Assembly (NCBI GenBank): GCA_963626085.1
Contig: CAVFVJ010000011.1
Coordinates: forward strand, 1-42,962
DNA: 42,962 nt
Source of the DNA: Colivivens sp963626085
GTDB taxonomy: Bacteria; Bacteroidota; Bacteroidia; Bacteroidales; Bacteroidaceae
Reading direction: 5' to 3'
The position numbers and the translations under genes are program-made. The first letter of the stretch is position 1; each line of letters begins with the position of its first letter. Shown in pieces: positions 15,307 to 24,768 of this stretch. The notes beneath the pieces were generated by a model, which made no database searches, was not told the DNA's origin, and was given only the letters and a program-made list of their open reading frames with translations.

Positions 15307-16476
15307 ATGGCAAAAAGAGACTATTATGACATTCTTGAAGTAGACAAGAGTGCGAGTGCTGATGAAATAAAGTTAGCCTACAAGAAAATGGCTATCAAAT
15401 ATCATCCGGACAGAAATCCGGGTGATAAGGAAGCGGAAGCAAAATTCAAGGAAGCTGCGGAAGCTTATGATGTATTGCGCGACCCTGAGAAACGGCAGCG
15501 TTATGACCAGTTTGGACCAGAAGGAGTCAAAGGCATGGGCGGCTTCGGTGGACAAGGCATGGACATGAGCGATATTTTCTCCATGTTCGGCGACCTCTTC
15601 GGGGGAGCTGGAGGATTTGGTGGTTTCGGAGGATTCGGGGGATTCAACGCTGGTGGCGGACGCAGCAACGGCAAACCCGTATACAAGGGACAGGACCAAA
15701 GACTGAGAGTGGAGCTCACTCTCAATGAGATTGTCAACGGAACTACAAAAAAATTCAAACTCAAGAAACAGGTCAAGTGCAACCATTGTCACGGAAGCGG
15801 ATCAACCGACGGAACGACATCTGAATGCCCCACCTGTCACGGTAGCGGTTATGTAGTGAAGACTCAACAAAGTTTCTTTGGGGTAATGAGGACACAGTCT
15901 GTATGTCCTGACTGCCGCGGTGAAGGTGTTGTCATAAAGAACAAATGCCCTGACTGCCACGGAGAAGGCATCGTCATGGGAGAAGAGGTGGTGGAAGTGG
16001 CATTCCCCGCTGGACTCACCGACGGCATGATACTGAACGTCCCGGGAAAGGGAGGCGCAGGCAAACGCAATGGTGTGAACGGAGACCTACAGATAATCAT
16101 CAGCGAAAAAGCAGACGACAAGTTGACAAGGGACGGCAACGACCTTGTGTACAACCTCGTACTGTCATTGCCGATGGCGATACTTGGAGGAGATGTAGAA
16201 GTGCCTACCATTGACGGAAAAGCAAAGATCTCCATAGCTGCAGGAACACAACCAGGGACTGTTCTCCGTCTCAAGGACAAGGGAATACCAGAAGTACAAG
16301 GCTACAACAAAGGGAAGAAAGGTGACGAGGTCATCAATATAAGTGTCTATATTCCCGAAACACTGAGCAAGGAAGAGAAGGAATGTATCCAGAAACTTGC
16401 AGGTAGCGACAGTTTCACTCCGACAGACAGCATAAAAGAAAAGATATTCAGGAAGTTCAAGTCATTCTTCGACTGA
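15307..16476 (+). CDS. dnaJ: Chaperone DnaJ (class I Hsp40)
   Basis: The 389-residue co-chaperone delivers clients to DnaK and stimulates its ATPase. The J domain has HPD at residues 33-35; a Gly/Phe-rich linker spans about 73-118; four zinc motifs are CNHCHGSG, CPTCHGSG, CPDCRGEG and CPDCHGEG (Cys158/161, 174/177, 200/203, 214/217); then the two C-terminal client-binding domains. All class I parts are present and the length is normal. It follows grpE directly. Confidence 0.97.
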   Translation: MAKRDYYDILEVDKSASADEIKLAYKKMAIKYHPDRNPGDKEAEAKFKEAAEAYDVLRDPEKRQRYDQFGPEGVKGMGGFGGQGMDMSDIFSMFGDLFGGAGGFGGFGGFGGFNAGGGRSNGKPVYKGQDQRLRVELTLNEIVNGTTKKFKLKKQVKCNHCHGSGSTDGTTSECPTCHGSGYVVKTQQSFFGVMRTQSVCPDCRGEGVVIKNKCPDCHGEGIVMGEEVVEVAFPAGLTDGMILNVPGKGGAGKRNGVNGDLQIIISEKADDKLTRDGNDLVYNLVLSLPMAILGGDVEVPTIDGKAKISIAAGTQPGTVLRLKDKGIPEVQGYNKGKKGDEVINISVYIPETLSKEEKECIQKLAGSDSFTPTDSIKEKIFRKFKSFFD

Positions 16477-16512
16477 CGATGAATGACTTGACTACAACTG
16501 TGAAAGACTGCG

Positions 16513-17760
16513 ATGAAAGACTTTGAACAATACACCGACTATCTGTTTTCACAAGTACCGATGTTCCAAAATATCGGAGGGGGCGCATATAAGGAAGGAC
16601 TTGAGAACACAAACATACTCGACAGACACTTCGGGCATCCTCACCGCAGTTACAAAACCATACACATCGCAGGAACCAACGGCAAAGGTTCCTGCTCTCA
16701 CACTATAGCGTCCATACTACAGGAAGCTGGCTACAAGGTAGGACTGTACACATCGCCACACCTCACAGACTTTAGGGAACGTATCAGAGTCAACGGAAGG
16801 AAAATCACGGAACAGTACGTGATAGACTTCATTGACAACGAGCGTGGGTTCTTCGAACCACTCTACCCCACTTTCTTTGAACTGACAACCGCTTTGGCTT
16901 TCAAGTATTTTGCTGACGAGAAAGTAGACGTAGCAGTTATTGAAGTCGGAATGGGAGGACGCTTGGACTGCACCAACATCATTCAACCCGACCTAAGCAT
17001 CATAACAAATATCAGTCTTGACCACACTCAGTTCCTGGGAAATACCATGGCTGAAATTGCCCGTGAGAAAGCTGGGATTATCAAACAAGGAGTCCCGGTG
17101 ATAATCGGTGAAACGACGAGTGAGACCAAGCCTGTATTTACAGAGAAAGCAAAGGAAGCAAATGCAGACATATTCTTCGCAGAAGACACAGAGGAGGATA
17201 ACAGCTTTGACTTCGAGCTGAAGGGATTGTACCAGAAGAAAAATCTAAAGACTATCCTCTGTGCCGTTTCCCACCTTATTAATATAGGTTACGCCATCAC
17301 ACGTGAGAATATCATTAGAGGACTAAGCCGTGTCTGCGAAAATACAGGTCTGCAAGGCAGATGGCAGACAGTCCGAACCAATCCTACAGTCATATGCGAC
17401 ACCGGACACAACATCGGAGGAATTACCTATGTAGCGCAGCAGTTGAAACAACAGGGATGTGACACCTTGCGGATTGTCTTCGGAATGGTGAGCGACAAGG
17501 ACGTAGACGGTGTATTAGAACTAATGCCAAGGGATGCAGTATACTATTTCACCCAATCGTCCGTCAAGAGGGCGATGCCACACACCCAAATAAAGGAACT
17601 TGCCAAACGCCACGGACTGTATGGAAATTCATTCACCAGCGTAGGCGTAGCCTATGAAAGAGCACTACAAGAATCAAATGAAAATGACCTCATCTTCATT
17701 GGAGGAAGTTCATTTGTTGTTGCTGATTTTCTAATGCACGAGAAAAAAAATCATCAATAA
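16513..17760 (+). CDS. folC: Folylpolyglutamate synthase / dihydrofolate synthase
   Basis: The 415-residue Mur-ligase family enzyme adds glutamate to dihydropteroate and to folates. The ATP loop is GTNGKGS (residues 54-60), with the following GLYTSPHL and the central VIEVGMGGRLDCTNI typical of FolC; later LQGRWQTV and CDTGHNIGG (the C-terminal D-x-AHN-like motif, here DTGHN) are present. It is the last gene of the plus-strand run that begins at hisH; 37 bases separate it from dnaJ. Confidence 0.93.
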   Translation: MKDFEQYTDYLFSQVPMFQNIGGGAYKEGLENTNILDRHFGHPHRSYKTIHIAGTNGKGSCSHTIASILQEAGYKVGLYTSPHLTDFRERIRVNGRKITEQYVIDFIDNERGFFEPLYPTFFELTTALAFKYFADEKVDVAVIEVGMGGRLDCTNIIQPDLSIITNISLDHTQFLGNTMAEIAREKAGIIKQGVPVIIGETTSETKPVFTEKAKEANADIFFAEDTEEDNSFDFELKGLYQKKNLKTILCAVSHLINIGYAITRENIIRGLSRVCENTGLQGRWQTVRTNPTVICDTGHNIGGITYVAQQLKQQGCDTLRIVFGMVSDKDVDGVLELMPRDAVYYFTQSSVKRAMPHTQIKELAKRHGLYGNSFTSVGVAYERALQESNENDLIFIGGSSFVVADFLMHEKKNHQ

Positions 17761-17781
17761 TCGAAAATCATCGCGTATTTT

Positions 17782-17812
17782 TTGCTCGTTCGAAAAAAAA
17801 ACGTTTTATTTG
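17782..17812 (+). promoter_or_regulatory. Probable promoter of the galactose unit
   Basis: TTG (17782-17784), 20 bases, then TTTATTTG followed by CA (17805-17812). One mismatch to the -7 consensus at its second base. Leader about 30 bases before galM. Confidence 0.6.
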
Positions 17813-17850
17813 CATTGTAATAATTTACTAATAACAAATACATACGTACT

Positions 17851-18939
17851 ATGAGCGAAAATACAAGAGAAATCCTGTCTGGACTCCAAAGGGAGAAATT
17901 CCAAAAAGAGGTCCAAGGGAAGAAAACCGACCTTTTCTTCTTACACAACAAAAAGGGATATGAAGTAGCTATCACCAACTACGGAGGAGCGGTTGTTGCG
18001 ATAATGGTGCCAGATAAAAACGGCAAGGTGGCGAACGTCATACAGGGGCATGACAACATTGATGACGTGATCAACAGCCCCGAGCCATTTCTTTCTACAC
18101 TTATCGGACGATACGGCAACCGCATAGCGCATGGAAAGTTCACCCTGAACGGTAAAGAATACCAGTTGGCCATCAACAACGGTCCCAACGCACTACATGG
18201 AGGACCGACAGGTTTCCACACAAGAGTATGGGACGCACGTCAAATGAGTCCCAGTTCATTAGCCCTCCACTACGTTTCCGCATACGGTGAAGAAGGATTC
18301 TCTGGTGAATTCAGGGTTACTGTAGAGTTCACATTTACGGACGACAATGAATTGGTGATAGAGTATCTCGCTTGCACAAACAAGAAAACGGTGATGAACC
18401 TTACGCATCACGGCTATTTCAGCCTTGCTGGAATCGCAAATCCGACACCCACAATAGACAATCTGATTTGCAAAATCAACGCCAATTATTATATACCTAT
18501 CGACGACACGTCTATTCCAACAGGCGAAATACGTCTTGTCGAAGGTACTCCGTTTGACTTCCGTTCCCCAAAACCTGTAGGACAAGACATCGATGCAGAC
18601 GACATACAGATAAAGAACGGTGCCGGTTATGACCACTGCTTCGTGCTCAACAAAAAGGAAGAAGGCGAACTGAGCTTTGCTGCCAAGATTACCGAACCTA
18701 ACAGCGGACGCACGATGGAGGTCTACACGACAGAACCAGGAGTGCAAGTCTACACCGACAACTGGGCAGACGGCTACAAAGGACAACACGGTGCAACATT
18801 CCCGCGTCGGTCTGCCATCTGTTTCGAATGCCAACACTTCCCAGACTCACCGAACCACCCATATTTCCCGTCTGTAGTGCTTAACCCAGGCGACCAATAC
18901 AAGCAAAAGACCATCTACAAATTCGGTGTAGAGGAATGA
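17851..18939 (+). CDS. galM: Aldose 1-epimerase (mutarotase), cytoplasmic
   Basis: The 362-residue enzyme interconverts alpha and beta anomers of galactose and glucose, giving galactokinase its alpha substrate. There is no signal peptide. Conserved positions are NRIAHGKF (residues 90-97), His116 in NALHGGPT, the His pair 186-187 in NLTHHGYF, GYDHCF and catalytic Glu295 in TTEPGVQVYT. Length is normal. It heads a three-gene unit with the sugar importer and galK and pairs functionally with them. Confidence 0.93.
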   Translation: MSENTREILSGLQREKFQKEVQGKKTDLFFLHNKKGYEVAITNYGGAVVAIMVPDKNGKVANVIQGHDNIDDVINSPEPFLSTLIGRYGNRIAHGKFTLNGKEYQLAINNGPNALHGGPTGFHTRVWDARQMSPSSLALHYVSAYGEEGFSGEFRVTVEFTFTDDNELVIEYLACTNKKTVMNLTHHGYFSLAGIANPTPTIDNLICKINANYYIPIDDTSIPTGEIRLVEGTPFDFRSPKPVGQDIDADDIQIKNGAGYDHCFVLNKKEEGELSFAAKITEPNSGRTMEVYTTEPGVQVYTDNWADGYKGQHGATFPRRSAICFECQHFPDSPNHPYFPSVVLNPGDQYKQKTIYKFGVEE

Positions 18940-19002
18940 TGCTGACTAACCACTTTTTACGTATAACTAATAAACTTATCCCCTAAAAAACACTCTGAAG
19001 AA

Positions 19003-20250
19003 ATGACACAAGAAACTAAACCGAACTACACCTTCGCACTGATTGTCGTGTTCATAGTATGCTTCCTCATTGGATTCATCACCACTATGAACAACTCGAT
19101 GATCACATTCTGTTCTGGAGCATTCCATCTGACAGCACAAGAAGGTCAGTATGTCAACTCTGCATTCTATGGTGCATACCTGCTTTCCATTCCTTTCGCA
19201 TTGCTGATGAGCAAGGTCGGTTACAAGAACACTTTGATTCTCGGTCTTGCAGTGGCAGGTATTGGCTTTATAATAAACTCGTTTGGAATCAATTGGGCAA
19301 TAGGTGCTGGAGTGAATGTATATACGATATTCCTCGCCTCTATGTGCATTGTAGCCATGGGCGTGGTTATGCTACAGAATGTAGCCAACCCGTACGTGAT
19401 GGTTCTCGGCTCACCAGAAAAGGGGGCTTTCCGCATGACGCTAAGCCAAGCATTAAACTCCGTGGCGACAACAGTAGCCCCTCTGTTTATTACATATGTG
19501 ATTATAAACGGCAAGGAGCCGGCACCCGAATTTGTACCTGGTCCGTTCTTAGGATTGGGAGCATTCACCTTGCTCATATGTATTGTACTTGCCTTCCTCA
19601 AACTGCCGAAAATCGATGAGGGCAAACAGGCTGAAGAGGCTGGAATGCACCGCAAATACAAGAGCAACGTATTCATGTATCCTCATGTATGGTTGGGAGC
19701 GTTGGGCATATTCATGTACATGGGACTTGAAGTCGGTGTTCCGTCCATGTTGAAATACCGCTTTGAGTTGCTCCATCCAGACATGGACACAGCAGCCTTG
19801 GCTGCTCTGTCCACCAGTTATCTGGCTTACTACTGGGGCGGAATGATGGTCGGACGTTTCATCGGTGCAGGTATCCTCACGCAGTTCGAGCCGCGCAAAT
19901 TGCTTACCGCATGTCTCTGTCTCGGTGCAGCATGCATCGCCATCTCACTGTTCTTTGCACACAGCATGTTTGGCATCTGGCTCATGCTTGCCGCTGGACT
20001 TTTCCACTCTGTGATGTGGCCGCTGATATTCAACCTCGGTCTGCAAGACCTCGGTCCGCACACGAAGGCTGCTACAGGAGTCATCAACACAGGTGTCATC
20101 GGTGCAGCTATCTTGACTCCTCTCATGGGTTTCTTTGTTGACCATACAGGTGTCATTATTGCACTGTGCACAATGTTTGTCTTCTACGCATATATCATCT
20201 GGTTCTGCAACTTCGGTAGCCGCATTGGACTCGGGAAGACCACTCGATAA
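19003..20250 (+). CDS. gluP: MFS glucose/galactose importer of the FucP family
   Basis: The 415-residue inner-membrane protein has about 12 hydrophobic segments and belongs to the FucP (fucose/glucose/galactose-proton) branch of the major facilitator superfamily. Visible marks are FLIGFITTMNNSMITF in helix 1, YGAYLLSIPFALLMSKVGYK, and ANPYVMVLGSPEKGAFRMTLSQALNSV. Its position between galM and galK points to galactose and probably glucose as substrate. It has 62 bases before it and 47 after, with no terminator. Confidence 0.9.
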   Translation: MTQETKPNYTFALIVVFIVCFLIGFITTMNNSMITFCSGAFHLTAQEGQYVNSAFYGAYLLSIPFALLMSKVGYKNTLILGLAVAGIGFIINSFGINWAIGAGVNVYTIFLASMCIVAMGVVMLQNVANPYVMVLGSPEKGAFRMTLSQALNSVATTVAPLFITYVIINGKEPAPEFVPGPFLGLGAFTLLICIVLAFLKLPKIDEGKQAEEAGMHRKYKSNVFMYPHVWLGALGIFMYMGLEVGVPSMLKYRFELLHPDMDTAALAALSTSYLAYYWGGMMVGRFIGAGILTQFEPRKLLTACLCLGAACIAISLFFAHSMFGIWLMLAAGLFHSVMWPLIFNLGLQDLGPHTKAATGVINTGVIGAAILTPLMGFFVDHTGVIIALCTMFVFYAYIIWFCNFGSRIGLGKTTR

Positions 20251-20297
20251 AGAACATTGACTTACAAGAACTTTAATAACTATAAATACATAAAGAC

Positions 20298-21458
20298 ATG
20301 GATATAGAATTTGTTAGAAGTCGTTTTATCAAGCACTTTGATGGTAAAACTGGTAATATTTATATGTCTCCAGGCCGTATCAACCTCATCGGTGAGCACA
20401 CCGACTATAATGGGGGATTCGTTTTCCCTGGTGCTGTAGACAAAGGTATCATGGCTGAAGTCCGTCCGAACGGTACAGACACTGTTATGCTCTACTCTAT
20501 CGATCTGAAGGACCGCGTAGAGTTCAAGGTTGACGACCCGAAAGGTCCCCGCGCATCTTGGGCACGCTATATTTATGGTATCTGCCAGGAGATGAAATCA
20601 CTTGGTGTGGATGTCAAGGGATTCAACGCAGCCTTCTATGGTGACGTACCTCTTGGTGCCGGAATGTCTTCTTCCGCTGCCCTTGAGAGTTGCTTTGCAT
20701 TCGCCTTGAACGACCTCTTCGGAGACAATAAGGTTTCCAAGTGGGATTTGGCATTGGCAGGTCAGGCTACAGAACACAAGTATGTCGGTGTGAACTGCGG
20801 TATCATGGACCAGTTCGCTTCCGTGTTCGGCAAAGAAGGCAAGTTGATGCGCCTCGACTGCAACAGCCGCGAGTTCGAGTACTACCCGTTCGAGCCAAAG
20901 GGATATAAGCTATGTTTGGTAAACTCAAAGGTAAAGCACGAATTGGCTGGCTCTCCGTACAACGACCGTCGTAACTCATGCGAGAATGTAGTCAAGCATA
21001 TTGCAGCCAAGCATCCTGAGGCAAAGTTCGATACACTTCGCGACTGCACATGGGAACAGCTCGACGAGGTTCGCACTGAAGTAGGAGAAGAAGATTACAC
21101 CCGTGCCCACTTCGTCCTTGGCGAGAAAGACCGTGTGTTGGCAGTCTGCGATGCACTTCAGAAAGGCGACTACGAGACCGTAGGTCAGAAGATGTACGAG
21201 ACTCACTACGGATTGAGCAAGGAGTATGAAGTCAGCTGCGAAGAACTTGACTTCCTCAACGACGTGGCAAAGAAGAACGGTGTCACAGGTAGCCGTATTA
21301 TGGGCGGTGGATTTGGTGGATGTACCATAAACTTGGTGAAGGATGAAATCTACGACAAGTTCGTGGAAGATGTGACTGCCAAGTTTGCTGCCAAGTACGG
21401 TCATGCACCTGAAATCTACCCAGTGGTCATCTCCGACGGTTCACATAAGGTTTGCTAA
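20298..21458 (+). CDS. galK: Galactokinase
   Basis: The 386-residue GHMP-family kinase makes galactose-1-phosphate, the entry step of the Leloir pathway. Visible motifs are the galactokinase signature GRINLIGEHTDYNGGFVFP near residue 26, the ATP loop PLGAGMSSSAALE (about 117-129), NCGIMDQFASVFG around the catalytic Asp, and the C-terminal GGGFGGCTINLV. Length is normal. It closes the galactose unit and is followed at once by a strong terminator. galT and galE are not in the window. Confidence 0.96.
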   Translation: MDIEFVRSRFIKHFDGKTGNIYMSPGRINLIGEHTDYNGGFVFPGAVDKGIMAEVRPNGTDTVMLYSIDLKDRVEFKVDDPKGPRASWARYIYGICQEMKSLGVDVKGFNAAFYGDVPLGAGMSSSAALESCFAFALNDLFGDNKVSKWDLALAGQATEHKYVGVNCGIMDQFASVFGKEGKLMRLDCNSREFEYYPFEPKGYKLCLVNSKVKHELAGSPYNDRRNSCENVVKHIAAKHPEAKFDTLRDCTWEQLDEVRTEVGEEDYTRAHFVLGEKDRVLAVCDALQKGDYETVGQKMYETHYGLSKEYEVSCEELDFLNDVAKKNGVTGSRIMGGGFGGCTINLVKDEIYDKFVEDVTAKFAAKYGHAPEIYPVVISDGSHKVC

Positions 21459-21501
21459 CGGATAAGAGTTTTCTTGTAGAAGAACGCATTAAGTTGATTC
21501 G

Positions 21502-21540
21502 CCCACAGCAAGGTTTTTCCTTGTTGTGGGTTTTGTTTTC
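21502..21540 (+). terminator. Terminator of the galactose unit
   Basis: CCCACAGCAAGG (21502-21513) pairs with CCTTGTTGTGGG (21519-21530), 12 bp with one G-T pair and a T5 loop, followed by TTTTGTTTTC. A clear factor-independent terminator 43 bases after galK. Confidence 0.9.
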
Positions 21541-21666
21541 TGGCACTGTCCAGGCATTGGCATGCATCAATAACAGACTCCAAAACGGATATTCACCAAA
21601 TCACAAGGTTCATATACAAAGAGTGTTAAAAACGCACCTTCTTGTAAAAAAGGAAGAAGGAATGCA

Positions 21667-21696
21667 TTGCCCTATCGGAATTAAATTGTAATTTTA
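21667..21696 (+). promoter_or_regulatory. Probable promoter of the arabinose unit
   Basis: TTG (21667-21669), 19 bases, then TAATTTTA (21689-21696), one mismatch to the -7 consensus at its last base. The leader is about 45 bases. The DNA from 21541 to 21666 shows no gene and I recognise no operator palindrome. Confidence 0.6.
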
Positions 21697-21744
21697 CACC
21701 TATATATCAATAAGACTAATACGAAACATTTAAACAATCTAGAA

Positions 21745-22929
21745 ATGAACAAAGTAAAGAACCTTATCGCCGGAGCCGGCCTTGTGTCAATCGCAGCCAT
21801 CTCTGCATGTTCTTCCGGCAGCAATGCTAATCTTACACAGTCCGGTTTGGATCCAGCGGCTTTCGACTCTACAGTATTGGGCAAGAAGACCGAGTTAGTA
21901 ACCCTTAAAAACGCCAATGGCATGGAAGTTTGCCTCACTAATTATGGGGGACGAGTAGTCTCAATCTCTGTTCCTGACAAGGACGGCAAACCGACAGATG
22001 TGGTGTTAGGTTACGACAACATCCACCAATATGCAGACACACTGAATTCTCCGTCAGACTATGGATCTTCAGTCGGTCGATACGCCAACCGTATCAAGGA
22101 CGCGAAGTTGACCATTGCCGGTTCAACATACAATCTTAGACCTAACGACAACGGCAACTGTCTGCACGGTGGCGGTAACACTGGATGGATCAACCAAGTA
22201 TACGACATCTCCGAAAAGAATGACTCCTCAGTTACATTTACTATCAATGCCAAAGACGGAGAAAATGGTTTCCCAGGCAATGTCACTGCCACTGCCAAAT
22301 ATACTGTAAAGAGCGACAACACGCTTGATATTGAATTTGGCGCAACCACTGACAAGGAGACGGTAGTCAACATGACCAACCACTGTTATTTCAACCTAAA
22401 CGGTGACCCGTCAAAGGAGGGCTTCGACCAAGTGATGTACATCAATGCAGACAAGTTCACACCAGCTGACAGTCTGTACATCCCAACAGGAGAGATAAAG
22501 AGCGTGGAAGGAACACCGATGGACTTCCGCACGCCTACAGAAATCGGCAAAAAGGTTGACTACAGCTTCGACCAAATCAAAAACGCAACTGGTTACGATC
22601 ACAACTGGTGTCTCAACACCTACAAGGACGGTGTAGGCGACGACAAGACAGTGTGTGCAAGCCTTTATTCACCCAAGAGCGGCATTCTGTTGGAAGTATT
22701 CACCAACGAACCTGGAATCCAGGTCTATACAGGTAACTTCCAGGGTACAGGTATAGCTTGCAAGCATGGCATCAAATACCCAAAGCATGTGAGTGTATGT
22801 TTTGAAAGCCAGAAATATCCCGACTCCCCTACCAAGATTTCACAGGGTGTGGAGGACTGGACAGACGCTACTTTGAAACCAGGCGAAAAATACTATTCAC
22901 ATCTTGTCTACAAGTTTAGTGTAAAGTGA
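21745..22929 (+). CDS. galM: Lipoprotein aldose 1-epimerase (exported mutarotase)
   Basis: The 394-residue protein is a second mutarotase, but with a lipoprotein signal: the lipobox AISAC places the lipidated Cys at residue 22, so it acts in the periplasm. The catalytic fold is intact: NRIKDAKL, LHGGGNTGW, NMTNHCYFNLNG, GYDHNW and the Glu in TNEPGIQVYTGNF. The neighbour downstream is the Na+/sugar symporter, which suggests that it supplies the transported anomer. Similar epimerase-symporter pairs open arabinose clusters in Bacteroides (from memory). Arabinose as true substrate is inference; galactose or glucose are possible. Confidence 0.9.
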   Translation: MNKVKNLIAGAGLVSIAAISACSSGSNANLTQSGLDPAAFDSTVLGKKTELVTLKNANGMEVCLTNYGGRVVSISVPDKDGKPTDVVLGYDNIHQYADTLNSPSDYGSSVGRYANRIKDAKLTIAGSTYNLRPNDNGNCLHGGGNTGWINQVYDISEKNDSSVTFTINAKDGENGFPGNVTATAKYTVKSDNTLDIEFGATTDKETVVNMTNHCYFNLNGDPSKEGFDQVMYINADKFTPADSLYIPTGEIKSVEGTPMDFRTPTEIGKKVDYSFDQIKNATGYDHNWCLNTYKDGVGDDKTVCASLYSPKSGILLEVFTNEPGIQVYTGNFQGTGIACKHGIKYPKHVSVCFESQKYPDSPTKISQGVEDWTDATLKPGEKYYSHLVYKFSVK

Positions 22930-22982
22930 CAGACCTCTGTATATAAATCAATTAAGTAACAAATAATCTTATAATTAAAATT

Positions 22983-24707
22983 ATGAATTGGAATTCAACA
23001 GAATTCGTTTGGCTCGACTGGGCGGTTCTCGCCATTGGTGTAATTGGCGTGATATGGGCCGTTTGGTATGCAATTGTAAAGGACAGAAAAGCTCAGAAGG
23101 GTGAAAACTCTTCTGCCTACCTCTTCGGTAAGGGTGAGCCATGGTATGTAATCGGTATGGCAATCTTTGCCGCCAATATAGGTTCTGAGCACCTTGTCGG
23201 TCTCGCCGGTACTGGTGCAAAGAGCGGAGTCGGTATGGCTCACTGGGAGATGCAAGGATGGATGATCCTGATTCTGGGTTGGTTGTTCGTGCCATTCTAT
23301 CAGTTGCTCATCAACAAAATGGGTAAGATTATCACAATGCCTGACTTCCTGAAGTTCCGCTACACACAGCGCACTGGTTCATGGCTCTCAATCATCACCC
23401 TTGTTGCATACATCCTTACCAAGGTAAGTGTGACAGCACTTACAGGCGGTATCTTTTTCGAATATCTCTGGGGCTTGAACTTCTGGGTTGGAGCCATCGG
23501 ACTGATAGTCCTCACCACGATTTTTACAGTGTTTGGTGGCATGAAAGGTGTGATGACACTTTCCACTATTCAGACTCCGATTCTTGTCATCGGTTCGTTC
23601 CTGGTACTCTTTCTCGGACTGGCAACCCTTGGCGGCGGAAGCATCGCTGAAGGTTGGACCGATATGATGGACTACTGCGGAAAACTCAACAACGGCTACG
23701 GCACGACCCACATGTTCCACTGGGAGGCAGGCGACTCCATGTATCAGGAGTATCCTGGTTTCGTTGTGTTCCTCGGTGCTACAATCATCGGCTTCTGGTA
23801 CTGGTGTACTGACCAACACATCGTTCAGCGTGTTCTCGGCCAGGTACCTGGCGAGAAGAACGAGGACGTGATGAAGCGTGCTCGCCGCGGTACAATCGCT
23901 GCCGGTTTCTTCAAGGTACTCCCTTGCTTCATGTTCCTTATTCCAGGTATGATTGCTGCCGCATTGGCGCAGAAGGGTACAATCCAGATGGAGGAGACAG
24001 ACGCTGCTTTCGCAATCATGGTTAAGACAGTGCTCCCTGCAGGAGTGAAGGGTATCGTTACCATCGGTTTCATCTGCGCACTTGTAGCTTCTCTTGCAGC
24101 CTTCTTCAACAGTTGTGCTACCCTCTTCACAGAGGACTTCTACAAGCCTTTGAAGAAAGGTTTGTCTGAGGCTCACTACGTGTTTGTAGGTCGTGTAGCT
24201 ACCGTAGTAGTGGTTATCCTTGGTTTTGCTTGGTTGCCTATCATGATGAAGATGGACACCTTGTACAATTACCTCCAGGGTATCCAGTCACTCTTGGCAC
24301 CTGCCATGGTGGCAGTATTTGCCATGGGTATATTCTTCAAGAAAATCACGCCTAAAGCAGGTGAATACACAATGATTGTAGGATTCCTTATCGGAATGCT
24401 CCGACTTGTGACCAATGTAATCACAGATACTGGTAAGGCAGCTATGGAAGGTGCTTTCTGGGACTACACAGCCTGGTTCTGGCAGACCAACTGGCTCGTA
24501 TTCGAGTGCTGGTTACTTGTGTTCCTCATCATATTCATGGTTGTTGTCAGTTGCTTTACTCCTGCGCCAAGCAAGGCACAGGTTGAAGCCATCACTTTCA
24601 CCAAGGACTTCAAGAAGTCTATCCGTGAAAGCTGGGATGCATTTGACATCATCGGCTCTCTCATTGTAATCGGTCTTTGTGCCGCATTCTATGCATACTT
24701 CTGGTAA
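22983..24707 (+). CDS. Sodium/sugar symporter (SSS family), probable arabinose importer
   Basis: The 574-residue inner-membrane protein has about 14 hydrophobic segments and belongs to the sodium:solute symporter family, vSGLT-like branch. Marks are FAANIGSEHLVGLAGTGAKSG in the first core helix, LILGWLFVPFYQLL, MPDFLKFRYTQR, WYWCTDQHIVQRVLG and SLAAFFNSCATLFTEDFYKP near the Na+ site. Its place between a mutarotase and araD-araA-araB points to L-arabinose, as for the equivalent gene of Bacteroides thetaiotaomicron (called AraP there, from memory); galactose or glucose cannot be excluded from sequence. Confidence 0.88.
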   Translation: MNWNSTEFVWLDWAVLAIGVIGVIWAVWYAIVKDRKAQKGENSSAYLFGKGEPWYVIGMAIFAANIGSEHLVGLAGTGAKSGVGMAHWEMQGWMILILGWLFVPFYQLLINKMGKIITMPDFLKFRYTQRTGSWLSIITLVAYILTKVSVTALTGGIFFEYLWGLNFWVGAIGLIVLTTIFTVFGGMKGVMTLSTIQTPILVIGSFLVLFLGLATLGGGSIAEGWTDMMDYCGKLNNGYGTTHMFHWEAGDSMYQEYPGFVVFLGATIIGFWYWCTDQHIVQRVLGQVPGEKNEDVMKRARRGTIAAGFFKVLPCFMFLIPGMIAAALAQKGTIQMEETDAAFAIMVKTVLPAGVKGIVTIGFICALVASLAAFFNSCATLFTEDFYKPLKKGLSEAHYVFVGRVATVVVVILGFAWLPIMMKMDTLYNYLQGIQSLLAPAMVAVFAMGIFFKKITPKAGEYTMIVGFLIGMLRLVTNVITDTGKAAMEGAFWDYTAWFWQTNWLVFECWLLVFLIIFMVVVSCFTPAPSKAQVEAITFTKDFKKSIRESWDAFDIIGSLIVIGLCAAFYAYFW

Positions 24708-24722
24708 AACAGACTACAATAG

Positions 24723-24762
24723 AAGTTCAAGTGCTATGGGCAAAGCCTATGCACTTGAACTT
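24723..24762 (+). terminator. Hairpin after the symporter gene
   Basis: AAGTTCAAGTGC (24723-24734) and GCACTTGAACTT (24751-24762) form a perfect 12-bp stem; the 16-base interval can pair further (GGC/GCC). It lies 15 bases after the symporter stop. No T run follows on the plus strand, so it may be a partial terminator, an RNA stabiliser, or part of a mobile palindrome. Confidence 0.55.
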
Positions 24763-24768
24763 TAAAAA

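Noticed and set aside
21452..21691. Plus-strand frame after galK
   Set aside because: It overlaps the end of galK, spans the galK terminator and has no domain; chance reading.
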